Shown piece by piece: positions 53,501-63,502 of a stretch of DNA of 64,000 nt. Both the position numbers and the translations under genes were made by a program. This stretch comes from Bolinopsis microptera (lineage: Eukaryota; Ctenophora; Tentaculata; Lobata; Bolinopsidae), in assembly GCF_026151205.1 (NCBI RefSeq), contig NC_087081.1, forward strand, positions 8,861,246 to 8,925,245, given 5' to 3'. Under the pieces are notes generated by a model. The model made no database searches, had not been told where the DNA came from, and was given only the letters and a program-made list of their open reading frames with translations. Every line of letters begins with the position of its first letter. The stretch's first letter is position 1.

Positions 53501-56500
53501 ATAGCAGTGCGTTTAGGAATGTGCCGAATAGTCCTGTCAGGATTGCAAAGATATCCAATATCTTAGTCACGTTCATCCTCCTGGGCTTTCGCTAGAGATT
53601 ACTTTTAATATTATTTGAATTCAAGTCTGGTTGAGTATGATTTTTATCAAAGATAACTATCAAATTGACTTTGACGCAGGTTAAGAATTGAACTTTACAA
53701 AAAGCAAGTAGGAAGAAATGAGCCAAAATATAATATCAGATAAGAAGCAGCACTGCTAGTATCAAATTCGTATGTCACCAGAACACATAAAATGTACTAT
53801 GAAGCAATCTTTATCTACAATTCTAAATATTAACCAATTATCGCGTGTCACATAGCTTCATGGCCCAAGTATTCACCAAAATACTTTTGTATCAATCACT
53901 TGAATTGTGGTTGCAAGGCCGAAAGAACACGTAATTCATACATGGGGACAAAATCACCAGTGGTCACCAGTGGTTACCATACTGACCAACATGCCCCTCT
54001 TTCGAGGGTGCTCCTCCATGCCTCACTAAATGCCCCTCGTTGGGCCTAATGCACCTCTTTTGGAGGGGCATCAGTATTTATCACTCTGAAGCAAGTAAAA
54101 CTGTTCAATTCAGCTAATTTCCCCAAAAATGTTCGCTGGTGGTACTGGGATTACTTTCAAATTCAACCGTTAGCACTATCATTTGAGTTTTCTAATTGAG
54201 ATTGAAAAAATATCTGCAATATGTGTCTGTGCGAAAGTTTATGTTGTATCCACACAAACCTTTTCTCCACACAAACCCTTTCTCGGGACATGGTTGCCTC
54301 TACTTTGAAAGGGGCATATTATCATAATTTGTGATAATTACGATAAATGGTGCCAGCTGGCTGTGTTTTACTTATGGGTTGTTGGAGAAAGCCACTTTAA
54401 AATAGCAATTTCTCAAATTTTCTAACACTATTTTGAAGGGCTTCAGATATTTTGTTATTGTAGATTTTAATGTGGCCAAGCAGTTACCAGTGCAGTGGTT
54501 GCCAAATTGGTTACCAGTGGTTACCAGTACCTTACAGATCTCTTATTCAATAAAAGTTTAAACAATAGTTTTCATAATTTCCGTTCCATTATAGAACTTT
54601 AGAAACTGTTTTATATTCTGATCACTTTTATTTATCATGTTTGTGATGGACAAATAAATAAATTCTTGTTTTTATAACTTTATAACACGCTTACCAAGCC
54701 GAGAAGTTCGCCAAAACATTTAATTTCAAAACAAAAATGGATGTATTGAATATATTGATATGTGTTTAATTAATATTTAATTTCATATATTGATATTTGA
54801 TTTCAGTGGTGCGGTCCCCAGACTCGGTCCTGCTGGCTGATAAGGATGCTGTTATCTACAAACTACGGGAACATATTAAGAAGACCGAAGAAGATAAAAC
54901 GAACCTTACGGGGCCAACTCTTGGAGGTGAGATTGTCTGTATTTTTGTGTTTTTTTTAAATCGTCAGTTATAAAAGCAAAATTTACATCCTATTTTTAAG
55001 ATAAATCAACGAACATTTTAACCGATGGAAATTAATTCCGACGAAAAGTCTAGAACCAATGACTATGCCTGAATCACGTGACAAACAAGTCTATTATTAC
55101 ATCAGGCATTATTACTGATCAGTATAGTCACTGTTAGTGTTCTAACAGCATGTATTATTACACGAGTTACCATGGTTACAGGTGAGCAACACTCTACGAG
55201 CCAGCAAAGAACATTTTGAGAGTAAAATAAGGAGCTTAGAATTCCATGTATCTACCACCAAGGTAACTGAATTATGTTAATCAGTTATTTGTCCTTAATC
55301 CGTTAATCGTTATCTCTAGTTTTGTGTGATCAGAGGTCTGTGTTAATAAAAAACGATTTACAGTGCTCACTCCAAGTATGATTTAAATATCTGCCGTAAA
55401 ACAATGTGTCTTTAATTAACTAATTAGTCAATTAATCATCAATTAATGAGTTGCTCACCTCTCAGGAAAAGTTAAACCGAACACAAGGGGAGAACCAGAC
55501 GTTACTGGGCGAGTTCACGAACTGTAAAAGTGACCTAGAAACGTTCGAGACAGATCAGAGGACACTGCGGAACAAACTGTCCGATGTTCAGGCTGTGTTG
55601 GTTGCTACGGAGAAGCAGAATTGTCAGCAGCTCCGAGAGTGAGATCTTTATATTCGTTTACTCAGTTAATTTATTGGCAATCGGTTAATCGGCTAATTGA
55701 TTGGCAATTGGTTAATTTATTGGACATTTTCGATCAATAGTTGAGAATAGATTGTATATATTTGTGAAACGTTATCTTGGCGACAATTGGTGTCCCAAAA
55801 ACATTAAGTTTGATTGACGTTGATTATTTCTAAAACTTAAGGAAATATCTTGTGCAGACTGCAAGAAGAAGAAAATCAGAAGAGAGAGGAGATGCGAGCA
55901 GACCAGCACAATATTGTGGAAAGTTTGAGGCAGACCATTTTTTTTTTAATCTCAACTCTTATTTTACTTCGGACATTCCAACAGCCACATTGTTACACAA
56001 GTGTGTAACCAGCCAATTACAGGAAGCCGAAGGATTCAATTATACATTAGGCCAGTGACGGTTAAGGTAGTGTGTACCATACTTTCTTCGCCCGAGACTT
56101 TGCTGCAATGGGCAGCTCCTCATTTAACCCTCACACCCGATTTCTCGAGTATTTGGCTGAGTGGACCGGGGGGCTGCATAGACCACTCAGGATCCTTAGC
56201 TGAGCGTCGACGACGCTCACCCCACGGCTAGTGACAGAGTCGGGAATCGAACCTGGTACCTCAAGCAATACCAGGCCCGGATTAACCAACTGAGCCACTA
56301 AGCCGTTAATCGTCCAACAACAAAACGATGTAAGTATTTACTACTATTGTAAATGAAGCAAAATAAAATTCGATCCCCCCTCTCCAATTTGAAAAACGAA
56401 TAAAACACAGTTATCCGGTTTTTTGAACTCACAATTAATGCAGATTCTGAAATAATTTCTGCACGGTTGTATAGCAAAGTGAAAAGTCTTTTTTTTGTTT

Positions 56501-59500
56501 TTGTTTTTTTCTCTTTTTTCTTTGGTTTTGTATCTTTTAATCTTTTTTTTGTTTTTATGATATGGTAAGATATATTAACTGAAAATATGCAAATGTAGAA
56601 TATCTTCGTGTGATGAAATGTATCCATGTCTGTCCTTCTTTATTTGTGTTTCTTGAAAGGATGCGTCATCCAATTCAACAATTGGTCAACTAGTGGTTAC
56701 TCCATTTCCAACCAGGTTTAGCTTTGTGTAGGTACTTGTTGTACAATATTTGTATGTCACGTGGTGTTACTCAGTCACGTGGTGTTACTCAGTTCACGTT
56801 ATCTTTTCTCATAACGACACCGTTCTGTGGGTTTTTAAGGTTAACCCATTATATGTAGCCCAATAAATTTAAAAAATATATGCTATAGATTTGTTACAGC
56901 GTTTAGTAATTTGGTTTGTCCTCTAGAAAAGGTGGATCATAAAAACAACCCTATCGTCCCTAATGGGTTAATTTAAAGAAAACTACTTCTTTAACTCTTT
57001 AACAGTTTACCTACTCGAATAAGACTAATGTAAGATTTTATAAGTTTATATAAAATCGAATTCGTGTAAGACGCTAACCTCAATAACGAAAGGATTTGAT
57101 TTCAGAGGAGATTCGTACAGGATAGCCCCGTCACTTTTTCGTTGAATTTGAAGAATAGGGTCTGGGCTCGGAGAATGTTCTGCTATAAGAGCTTCGTTTT
57201 TCTTTTGGAGTTTTTTGTTGGCAATGATAGTCCAATAGTTGAGACTCTTAGGCTTGCCAAATATGGACCTCCTTTTCCTCACTGCTCCTGGTCTGAACAT
57301 GATCTTCTTCGCATGTTTTGGCGGGGGAGTTTGTGTCGCTAATAGAGCGTTTGTATTTTTTGGTTGTTGACGCCGAGCAGTCGTTAATGTGGACTTTGCT
57401 TCTGGACGTCGGATCTTTGGACCATTGAGCTTGGGCGTGGTAGAGAGCTTTTGAGCAGCCAGTGTTACTTTATGAGATAAGAGTTTGCGAGGACACTCTT
57501 TAGGAGGCACTGGGGTGACAGGAGAGGGGTTTGGTGGGAGGATGGTGGGAGTCGAGGATATAAAATCATCCCTTTTCACTTCGATACACAGCGAGTCTCC
57601 CTTCTTTTCTATTTTCAGTGTTTCTTCTGTGGCTGTATCCGGCACAGTCTGGTCCGTATTTCTTTTAAGATATTTTAGATTCAATCTTCTTTCCCTCGCA
57701 GACGACAGCCTATTAAGCTATTAGCTGTGGCAAAATTGGATCTGGTGATTTCAGGACTCACTGTGGACAGTATTTTATCTAAATAGGTAATAACTCTTTC
57801 GGCTTCTGATTGTACTTCCTGGTTCTTAATCTTGTGTTTAGGAGGTGGTCTGCGTGAAGGTTTCTTGGAAGAACTCTGTACCGCAAGTTTCGGGGTTAAA
57901 GTGGGCGATGTTTCTTTAACTGCATATTGTTCCATTTTCCGTGGATCCCGACTAATTTCCTCCATTTCCTGACCAGATGTTTCATTCTCTACCTTCTCTT
58001 CACCAAAAGACAGTGAAACGCTATCCGATTCTTTGAATTCGTATGGTGACCATTTGGCATTTTCGTCCCCGGAAATGAAAACAAGTTCACCAGGTTCAAG
58101 ATCCTGAGGGATAAACTTGTATTTGTTGGGCCAGATAAGCTTCTTCTGATGTTTGGGGAAAGGATAGTGACACTTTACCAACTGTACCTTTAAAGTAGTC
58201 CCCTTGTTCCTCTCGTTACGGCTTCTCAGGGGTCGTCTTCTTCGTTTTCTTTGCGAAACTTTTTCCATACTGGTCATCTTCGCTAGCGGGTGTCCTTTCT
58301 GACCTTTCTTCAGTTTCATAAAGTCATAAGCATACGCTGCTTGTGATAGTTCTTTAAAGTCGGTTTAAAGTCGATCTGACTATGTGATTTTACTATTTCT
58401 TCTTCTGGTTTCATTTCTTCTCGTAGTCCACTTTCGAGATCTTTGTTTTTATCTCTTTCTAAAAGTTTCGCTAGTTCTGAAATCTTCTTCGTGGTCTTAA
58501 CAAAGAATCCGACCATCAGACATGCTAGCAGAATGGCAGATAAAACGGCTATGAAACTGAGTATAAAAGCAACTTTTATTGCGAGGTCATCAGATCCGGA
58601 GATTTCTAGAACTTCCTCAATAGGTGATGCCGAAGTAGAATTGCTGTCGCTGATATTCACATACAGTGAACGTGGAACTGGAGCAGCGGAAAGCAGCACT
58701 GTGAGTGCCCAGATGAATAGGATAATCCTGGTCATCGTTAAATGTGTTTTTGAAAGTTTGCTAATGTATAACTGTAAACAGTGACAGAGATTGCAACGAA
58801 TGTTAATGGTAAAGAAAGAATTTGATCGTGTGTAAAAGACACGCGCTAACAGTGAAATAAATTGCGCCATGGTAACCACGATGCCCACGTGTCGAATCGC
58901 GCGACGCTATGATTAGTGTGCCTTGTGCGCTGATTTAACCAGATTTACTAGTTGACGAATGACGACTCTATTTTTTGTTTTTCCGTTTTTTCTTTGGTTT
59001 TAAAACCTGTGGGACTGGAGGAGAGGACCCCCTAAAAATGCATACCATAAAAACAAAACAAGCGATCTAAACAAGCATGCAATCAACAATTTCAACATTA
59101 TACATCATGGAATTTTGCTAGATTAAATAAAACATTCCCTCCCCCTGTAATTTAAAAATTTATCCGATAAACATAAACCCAGGCAGCGAGAATCGAGATA
59201 CAAATATTACAGTCATGACTGTATAACTAATACTATAATCTTATAATCTTATAAAGTTATAATCTCCTTCAAATTCAAGCTTCATCACTGCCAGAAAAGT
59301 TACTCGACTTTCACCAAAAGACCAAAGTTCTCTCTTTTCAAACTTTCATTAGACCATGTTCCTTCTAATCCAGTCAACGTAAAACAGCACATCAACACTC
59401 ATATCATAGTCATAAAGCCCCTCAATTCCAGTCTTCCGGGGAGTATTCCAGCTCACCAGGGATACCAGGGTCCAAGTTCCGTTATCCTGGACAAATAGTG

Positions 59501-62500
59501 GACCTCCGGAGTCTCCGTACCAGCTAGACATAGATGCGGAGTTCGTTGATTTTTGGCGTAGAGTTCGTGGAGTTCGTTCAAAATTTGGAGTTCGTTAGAG
59601 TTCGCTGGAGTTCATTAGTCAATTTTTCAAAAAAAAAACATGGAAAATGTTTTTTAAAAAGATTTTTCCAGTCGATCGACCAGTCCTTGTACTGTGAAAT
59701 GTACAGTGTACACGCGACGCGTGGTAGAAGTTTCGAGTACCAATATATTTAGTTGTTTTACAATCGTATGTTATGTGTTGAATTGGCTGAATTGTAAATA
59801 CAATTTCTGTTTAATTTCATTTTACGTAAGTTGTACAAAACGAACTCCTCAAGAGTTCGTAATTTTGGGTTGATGAGTTCGTAGAGTTCGTTGTCACTGA
59901 GGAGTTCGTAGAGTTCGTACGTATCATCTATGCAGCTAGAAGCGTTGTTTTTCTAGTGGTGGTGTCCCTGTACAGAGCATTCCGTCTATCCAACCTGATG
60001 CGATCATTTCTTCAACAACCTGGGGTTTTAACGTTAATAGCAGAGGAGGATAAATTGTTGAGAAAGAGAATAAAAGATATCTGTTTTGAGGATTCACATC
60101 ACTCTATATTCTTATATTGACTAAAGATCCCCCTATCGGACCCCCCTCCCCCCCCTCTACGTAACATTTCATTACCGATGCGGGGATACCGCTCTCTTCT
60201 GCCAGTTCCAGTCCAACTCCTTTCCAATAGCTCAGACACGTACCCTGATCAGGTAGGACCTGTTCCACTTTCTGCAGCGTGTTTAGTCTACTCCCATCAC
60301 ACATGCGGCCCCACCTTCAGTGGCGTAACTTAGGGCCCCGCAGACCCCGCTGTGCGGGGGGGGGGGGGGGGGGCGCCGTATGAGGGGGGCGCAATTTTCC
60401 TGAATTTTAGGCCCTTTCACTGAAAAAACGTCTTGTTTGTGTATTTCCCTGTCCAATTTAGCGTTCGGTCGACGCGAAAAAAATATTTGGGGTACCATTT
60501 TTTGCTTCAGGGGGGCGCAAAAAGCCTTAGGGGGGGGGGGGGGGGGGGGGGGGGGGCGAGAAAAAAAGTACCCGACTTTTTTTTCTTTTTTTTTAGGGAC
60601 ACAAAAAATTTTAGGGGGGCGCTTTTCGTCACTGAGCGGGGGGGAGGGGGGGCGCAAACAGGCAAAGTTACGCCACTGCCCACCCTGTAACAGTGATAGT
60701 GGTCCTTTCCTCGTAGATACTCCTGTCAGTGGGCAGGGAGATAACACTGTACCCACTTTCCTCTAACTCTACCTCCTCCTCTAACTCTCTAATATCAGCA
60801 AAGCGATGTCGTTAAACGGCTCGTTAAACGTTCCATGGTGGTAATCCTCGTGTACTATAATGTGAGATACCCCCATCCTCCTCTCGCTGTCTCCTGTCTC
60901 GTTCAAAGCGTAGTCCCCTAAAGTGACAACAATTTCATCCGGATCAGTACTAGGAAGGTACTCCACACAGTGAGCTGCAGTTAGGACGGTGCGGGAAGAG
61001 ATGAGGGATCCGCCACACCAGTGCGAGCGGGGTCTGTAGGATGAGAGACGTGCCTGTGCGGGACGAGGGTGAAAATCTTAATCGGCACCCAGTCATATAA
61101 TTATTTTATTTCCGTTTTTAATTTTTTAGATCTTCTGGCATTTTGTGGCAAAATTCTGTATTTTAATGGTGTCCGCCGTCCGTTCATACCTAATTTTGGA
61201 GAACAACTTACCATGAAAGGAAATTCTCCTGGCTGTGTATCTTCTGAATTAATAACTTAATAACTTAATAAGTGAAGCAATTTCTACCACCAACATCAAG
61301 AGAAGCAGCAGTGTACTCATTATCCGGACCTGAAATAGAATTTTTGTTTTTTTTGTCCTCAGACGTTCAACATATTATCTCAAACTCCATTTGCCTGAGC
61401 CTTTGTCCTCTCTTACATACCCAATACTTCCTTTCTGACTCATGTTTCATCTTCTTGCACCCCTCAATTGAAATTAAGACACTTCGTTGTTTTATAGTCA
61501 AATTGGAAAAGTAAACGTTAAGTAAGAATCACACACCATGGTCACGTGACGAAAGCAATATTCCATTTATCGATAAACCGTTAAAAGGAACAACAAGGTC
61601 AAAGAACCATCGCATAACTGCATAAAAAACACAAGTTCCAGAGAGGGCCATAGATGAAAATAAATTATAATCTTAGCAGATAACAAATTGAAACAATATT
61701 CTGATAAAATTAATTGCCTTGCTATGATTTAATTATTGATTTGGTCATGAATATGTGAGATGAAATATTGGCCAAATTAGATTTCATAAAACTTTAATTA
61801 GTATTACGGTAGGTAGGGTTGGGTGTAAAACAATACCTGCAACTTGATAATGTGTGGCGAACTCTCTTATCTTAACTTCTTTCCTTTTTTTTCAACGCTG
61901 ATTCCGATACACCACACATGACGTTACAATGCTTCCCTAACGACCGTTAATTAAACTTGAAAATTAAATAAATAACAAGTTATTAAACCCCAGGTTAACC
62001 GTCTACAAGAACAACAATCCCACACGGCCCACCAGCTCTCCTCCCAACAATCAGACCTCAACTCCACCATCAGCTCCCTCACCAAGAAACTCCGAGACCG
62101 GACCACTCAACAGAAACACGCTGTATCAGACCTTGAAAAACTGCGCTCCCAGCATGGAACATGATAGAAAGAAAAACTTTAAAACAGAGTCTCGTTTAAA
62201 AGCTGTGAACATGCAGCTGGCGTGTGCTAACAACCAAGTTGCCATGGTAACGGAGAATGAGGCTAAGTTGTGTAGCAGGATAAAGGAACTACAGCTCAGG
62301 ATTGATCAGTTAGAGTTTGATATTGAGAGGGGGAAGTCCTCTCCTGGCGGGGTTCTCAATCACTCTAGTGTCGGTTGGTATTTTGTATTTTGGTTTGATT
62401 TGACTGTGTTTATTAATCAATCATCAATTTGTAAGCCTCAGGCCAAAATGCCTTCAAAATCATCAAGGTATTTAAGTATTTAGTATTTACGAAAAGGAAC

Positions 62501-63502
62501 AAGTGATATTAGTAAAGAATGTCAAAGTTATTAAAACTCTCATACCTAAAGTTCTGATGCTCTAATAATGTTAGATTATCTGCGATTATCTATGATTATC
62601 TGTAATTATCAGTAGTTAATATAATATGATATAACCATATTCACCAGGAAATCTGATCGAACAACCATTTGTACCGCTTCTGACTTCAAAAGATAGGAGC
62701 AAATCCAGTAGGAAGCATGAAAAGAAGGATAGAAAAGAAAAAGACCAAATCAACCAAATATTTTCATCCGATATCATCAGGTGCGTCTTGTTTTGTTATT
62801 CAGATCGGGTCTGTATGCGAACAGTTGAAATTTAATCCGTCTCTCCAATACTACATCGATAAATCGGCTGCTGCAATGCAACAAAATTACGTGTACAGAC
62901 ACCGGTAAAGAGATATTATTTATTTGGCTCTGTTTGGAAACCTTTTTTAGTTTAAAACTCACATAATTAGTATTCAGTAGCAATAAAACTGAGCTTCTTA
63001 ACTTTTAATGGAAAACATGGCCAACATGGGTCATCCTCCGTTTTTAGGGTATCAAGCACATTAAACCCTGCATTATAGTTATACTAGTCATGTTATTATT
63101 AGAGACTTTACTGATTGAGCAACTCATTAAAATCATAATCACATTCTCATACCTGTCATCTTTCAAATCAATCCCGTAATTTCAGATCATAGCTACGCTA
63201 AGCTTATTCTTTCATAATCATTGATCATTCACAACAAGCAAGATTAGTTTTACTTGTTTGCTTGTGTGATTTTGAAAACAAAATACTTTTTAAATCTTTG
63301 CAGATTTGCCGCTTATTATATAAACTCTTAATGTCCACTGTTAATTCTAAAATACCACTCGCAGGTCCACCAGGAAGGATAAAAGTGCTGCCAAGAGCCG
63401 TAAAGCTGCCAGCACACCAGTACCACACACTGATAGGAGTGACACGACGATAAAGTTTACTGATAACAATTACCCTGAGGATATCAGCAGGATTAATGAG
63501 GG
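50545..63502 (+). CDS. Multi-exon coiled-coil protein gene
   Basis: Candidate exons: 50,545-50,633, 50,853-50,991, 54,807-54,926, 55,182-55,262, 55,466-55,638, 55,858-about 55,932, 61,994-about 62,360, 62,648-62,780 and 63,365-63,502, most with clear AG/GT borders. Phases match exactly at 55,262/55,466, 55,638/55,858 and 62,780/63,365. The product is heptad-rich and charged (IYKLREHIKKTEEDK, KLNRTQGENQTLLGEF, LQEEENQKREEMRADQ, RIKELQLRIDQLEFDIE) and ends in a basic low-complexity region (RKHEKKDRKEKDQ, RKDKSAAKSRKAAS). Long coiled-coil proteins of this type are often centrosomal, ciliary or cytoskeletal; I cannot name the family. One-base frame breaks lie at about 50,935 and 62,138 (A-run), which may be sequence errors. 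Both ends of the gene may lie outside the exons listed. Confidence 0.6.
51287..52067 (-). mobile_element. Complete copy of the CCTTATCGGACC element
   Basis: Both ends read TACCTTATCGGACCTTATTT in inverse, with about 31 bp of near-identical terminal repeat. The flanking dinucleotides are TA, compatible with a Tc1/mariner-type target. Internal copies of the GTCCGTTCA / TGAACGGAC unit next to both ends form subterminal repeats. No open frame is credited. It lies in an intron of the coiled-coil gene. Confidence 0.75.
52085..52175 (-). repeat. Short dispersed repeat family, copy D
   Basis: In inverse orientation: ACTGGGCGGCGCTCAGCCTG ... AATAGCCTGGGGTCCCGGT. It starts about 20 bp from the transposon at 51,287-52,067, as copies of this family often sit beside other repeats. 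Confidence 0.65.
52443..53576 (-). CDS. Rhodopsin-like seven-helix GPCR, single exon
   Basis: 377 residues with seven hydrophobic segments. TM1 (about 8-30) holds the conserved Asn in GTFLNALLFWVI; TM2 has LAAVD; TM3 ends with LSLVRVM in place of DRY; TM4 has the conserved Trp (LGSWVLSFGAG); TM6 is FIYFLVSVVIWSSYPLAF with W/P; TM7 is YALGLLFLCGMSIANSIILL with ANSIILL replacing NPxxY. An N-terminal NVT sequon and Cys residues near the extracellular end of TM3 and in loop 2 fit class A. The tail contains an APR triplet repeat. It lies on the opposite strand within an intron of the coiled-coil gene. Altered DRY and NPxxY motifs mark it as an atypical, lineage-specific receptor; ligand unknown. 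Confidence 0.8.
   Translation of the reverse strand: MNVTKILDIFAILTGLFGTFLNALLFWVIGRNRSIDKKCALLYKNLAAVDIINCFVIPLCYFSITGHGYNSLDTYGNSVLYLIFGGIINIPYVMLILLSLVRVMIFKYKLFYERKVRLVYIRVLCLGSWVLSFGAGLGVWICSCSIMVKKASRVVLIGLMKLQSVVCTGLIIFCALLITTSLFLLQKLIYKANRSEDSRTVLEGSVTKSQDLRKNTVLVKELFSARRTFIYFLVSVVIWSSYPLAFSLSFTLCGPYYNSTSPQCQILQVKGLADPKISYALGLLFLCGMSIANSIILLRQKSFKNVLLDLWVCILPNNSVVDTEQEPILQPRAPRAPRALPGGHQIKVDPDNRVGELVRSPILNLTDEDESPEPMQT
53577..54806. other. No gene recognised
   Basis: Intron sequence between GPCR and coiled-coil exon. TGGTTACCAGT-type repeats recur at 53,962-53,980 and 54,483-54,530, and TGCCCCTC.TT repeats at 53,992-54,065. Confidence 0.4.
55937..56312 (-). mobile_element. tRNA-derived SINE
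   Basis: On the minus strand, from about 56,312, the head reads GGCTTAGTGGCTCAGTTGGT (A box TGGCTCAGTTGG) and then GGTTCGATTCCC (B box GGTTCGATTCC) about 50 bp later, the two internal polymerase III promoter boxes. The body follows for about 270 bp with a TGAGCGTCGTCGACGCTCA palindrome. A T10 run at about 55,938-55,947 on the plus strand marks the A-tail. It abuts the coding exon at 55,858-55,932 of the coiled-coil gene. Confidence 0.75.
56313..57045. other. No gene recognised
   Basis: AT-rich intron sequence; GTCACGTGGTGTTACTCA is duplicated at 56,756-56,792. Confidence 0.4.
57046..58735 (-). CDS. Single-pass membrane protein with long basic tail, frame-broken
   Basis: ATG at 58,735 starts a signal peptide (MTRIILFIWALTVLLSAAPV), a short ectodomain with NIS and NST sequons, a TM helix (VAFILSFIAVLSAILLACLM) and KTTKKISELAKLLERDK. 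This frame stops at 58,316. A second frame is open across the junction and continues to 57,681 with basic then acidic sequence (QRKRRRRPLRSRNER; EEKVENETSGQEMEEI). A third continues to 57,046 (Pro-rich, then RKRRSIFGKPKSLNYW). Each pair of frames overlaps by 30 bp or more of open sequence, so one protein of about 550 residues with two one-base breaks is more likely than three genes. The first junction contains the repeat GACTTTAAA twice. No family is recognised. It lies in an intron of the coiled-coil gene on the opposite strand. Confidence 0.5.
58889..59348. other. No gene recognised
   Basis: AT-rich intron and intergenic sequence with no supported feature. Confidence 0.4.
59529..59932. mobile_element. 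hAT-like non-autonomous element with perfect 8-bp duplication
   Basis: 404 bp bounded by CATAGATG at 59,529 and its inverse CATCTATG ending at 59,932, flanked by identical CAGCTAGA at 59,521-59,528 and 59,933-59,940. Eight-bp duplications are typical of hAT. GAGTTCGT units are tandemly repeated near both ends (59,539-59,605 and 59,845-59,920) as subterminal repeats. It interrupts the last protease exon just before the catalytic Ser codons. Confidence 0.85.
60318..60678. mobile_element. hAT-like MITE with CAGTGGCGTAAC ends
   Basis: 361 bp with terminal inverted repeats CAGTGGCGTAACTT / AAGTTACGCCACTG. Flanking octamers CCCACCTT (60,310) and CCCACCCT (60,679) differ by one base. The interior holds three poly(G) tracts (60,356-60,373, 60,532-60,556 and 60,640s) each followed by GGGGGCGC. 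It splits the Gly-Trp-Gly region of the protease. Confidence 0.82.
61321..61993. other. No gene recognised
   Basis: AT-rich intron sequence of the coiled-coil gene, upstream of the dead protease. Confidence 0.4.

Larger units (their letters stand above)
59349..61320 (-). pseudogene. Trypsin-like serine protease, broken by two transposon insertions
   Basis: A signal-peptide exon candidate starts at the ATG at 61,320 (MSTLLLLLMLVVEIASL). The main exon begins at 61,053 after acceptor GCACAG and shows HWCGGSLISSRTVLTAAHC (catalytic His) and NDIALLILE (catalytic Asp). A one-base frame change follows at about 60,785-60,795. The conserved VTGWG motif is split by the element 60,318-60,678; the exon then resumes with MCDGSRLNTLQKVEQVLPDQ. 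The last exon starts at 60,020 (ASGWIDGMLCTG), changes frame at an A-run near 59,945-59,950 and is split by the element 59,529-59,932 before YGDSGGP (catalytic Ser) and the C-terminal WIRRNMV. All three catalytic residues survive, so death is recent. S1 proteases are secreted digestive or immune enzymes. Confidence 0.85.

Noticed and set aside
56225-56312. tRNA gene on the minus strand
   Set aside because: A and B boxes are good, but the predicted stems do not close as a functional tRNA and a SINE body with an A-tail follows directly.
62717-62908. Open frame with a possible exon at 62,804-62,907
   Set aside because: It would need a 23-bp intron after the exon ending at 62,780, which is too short; the exon at 63,365 matches phase instead.
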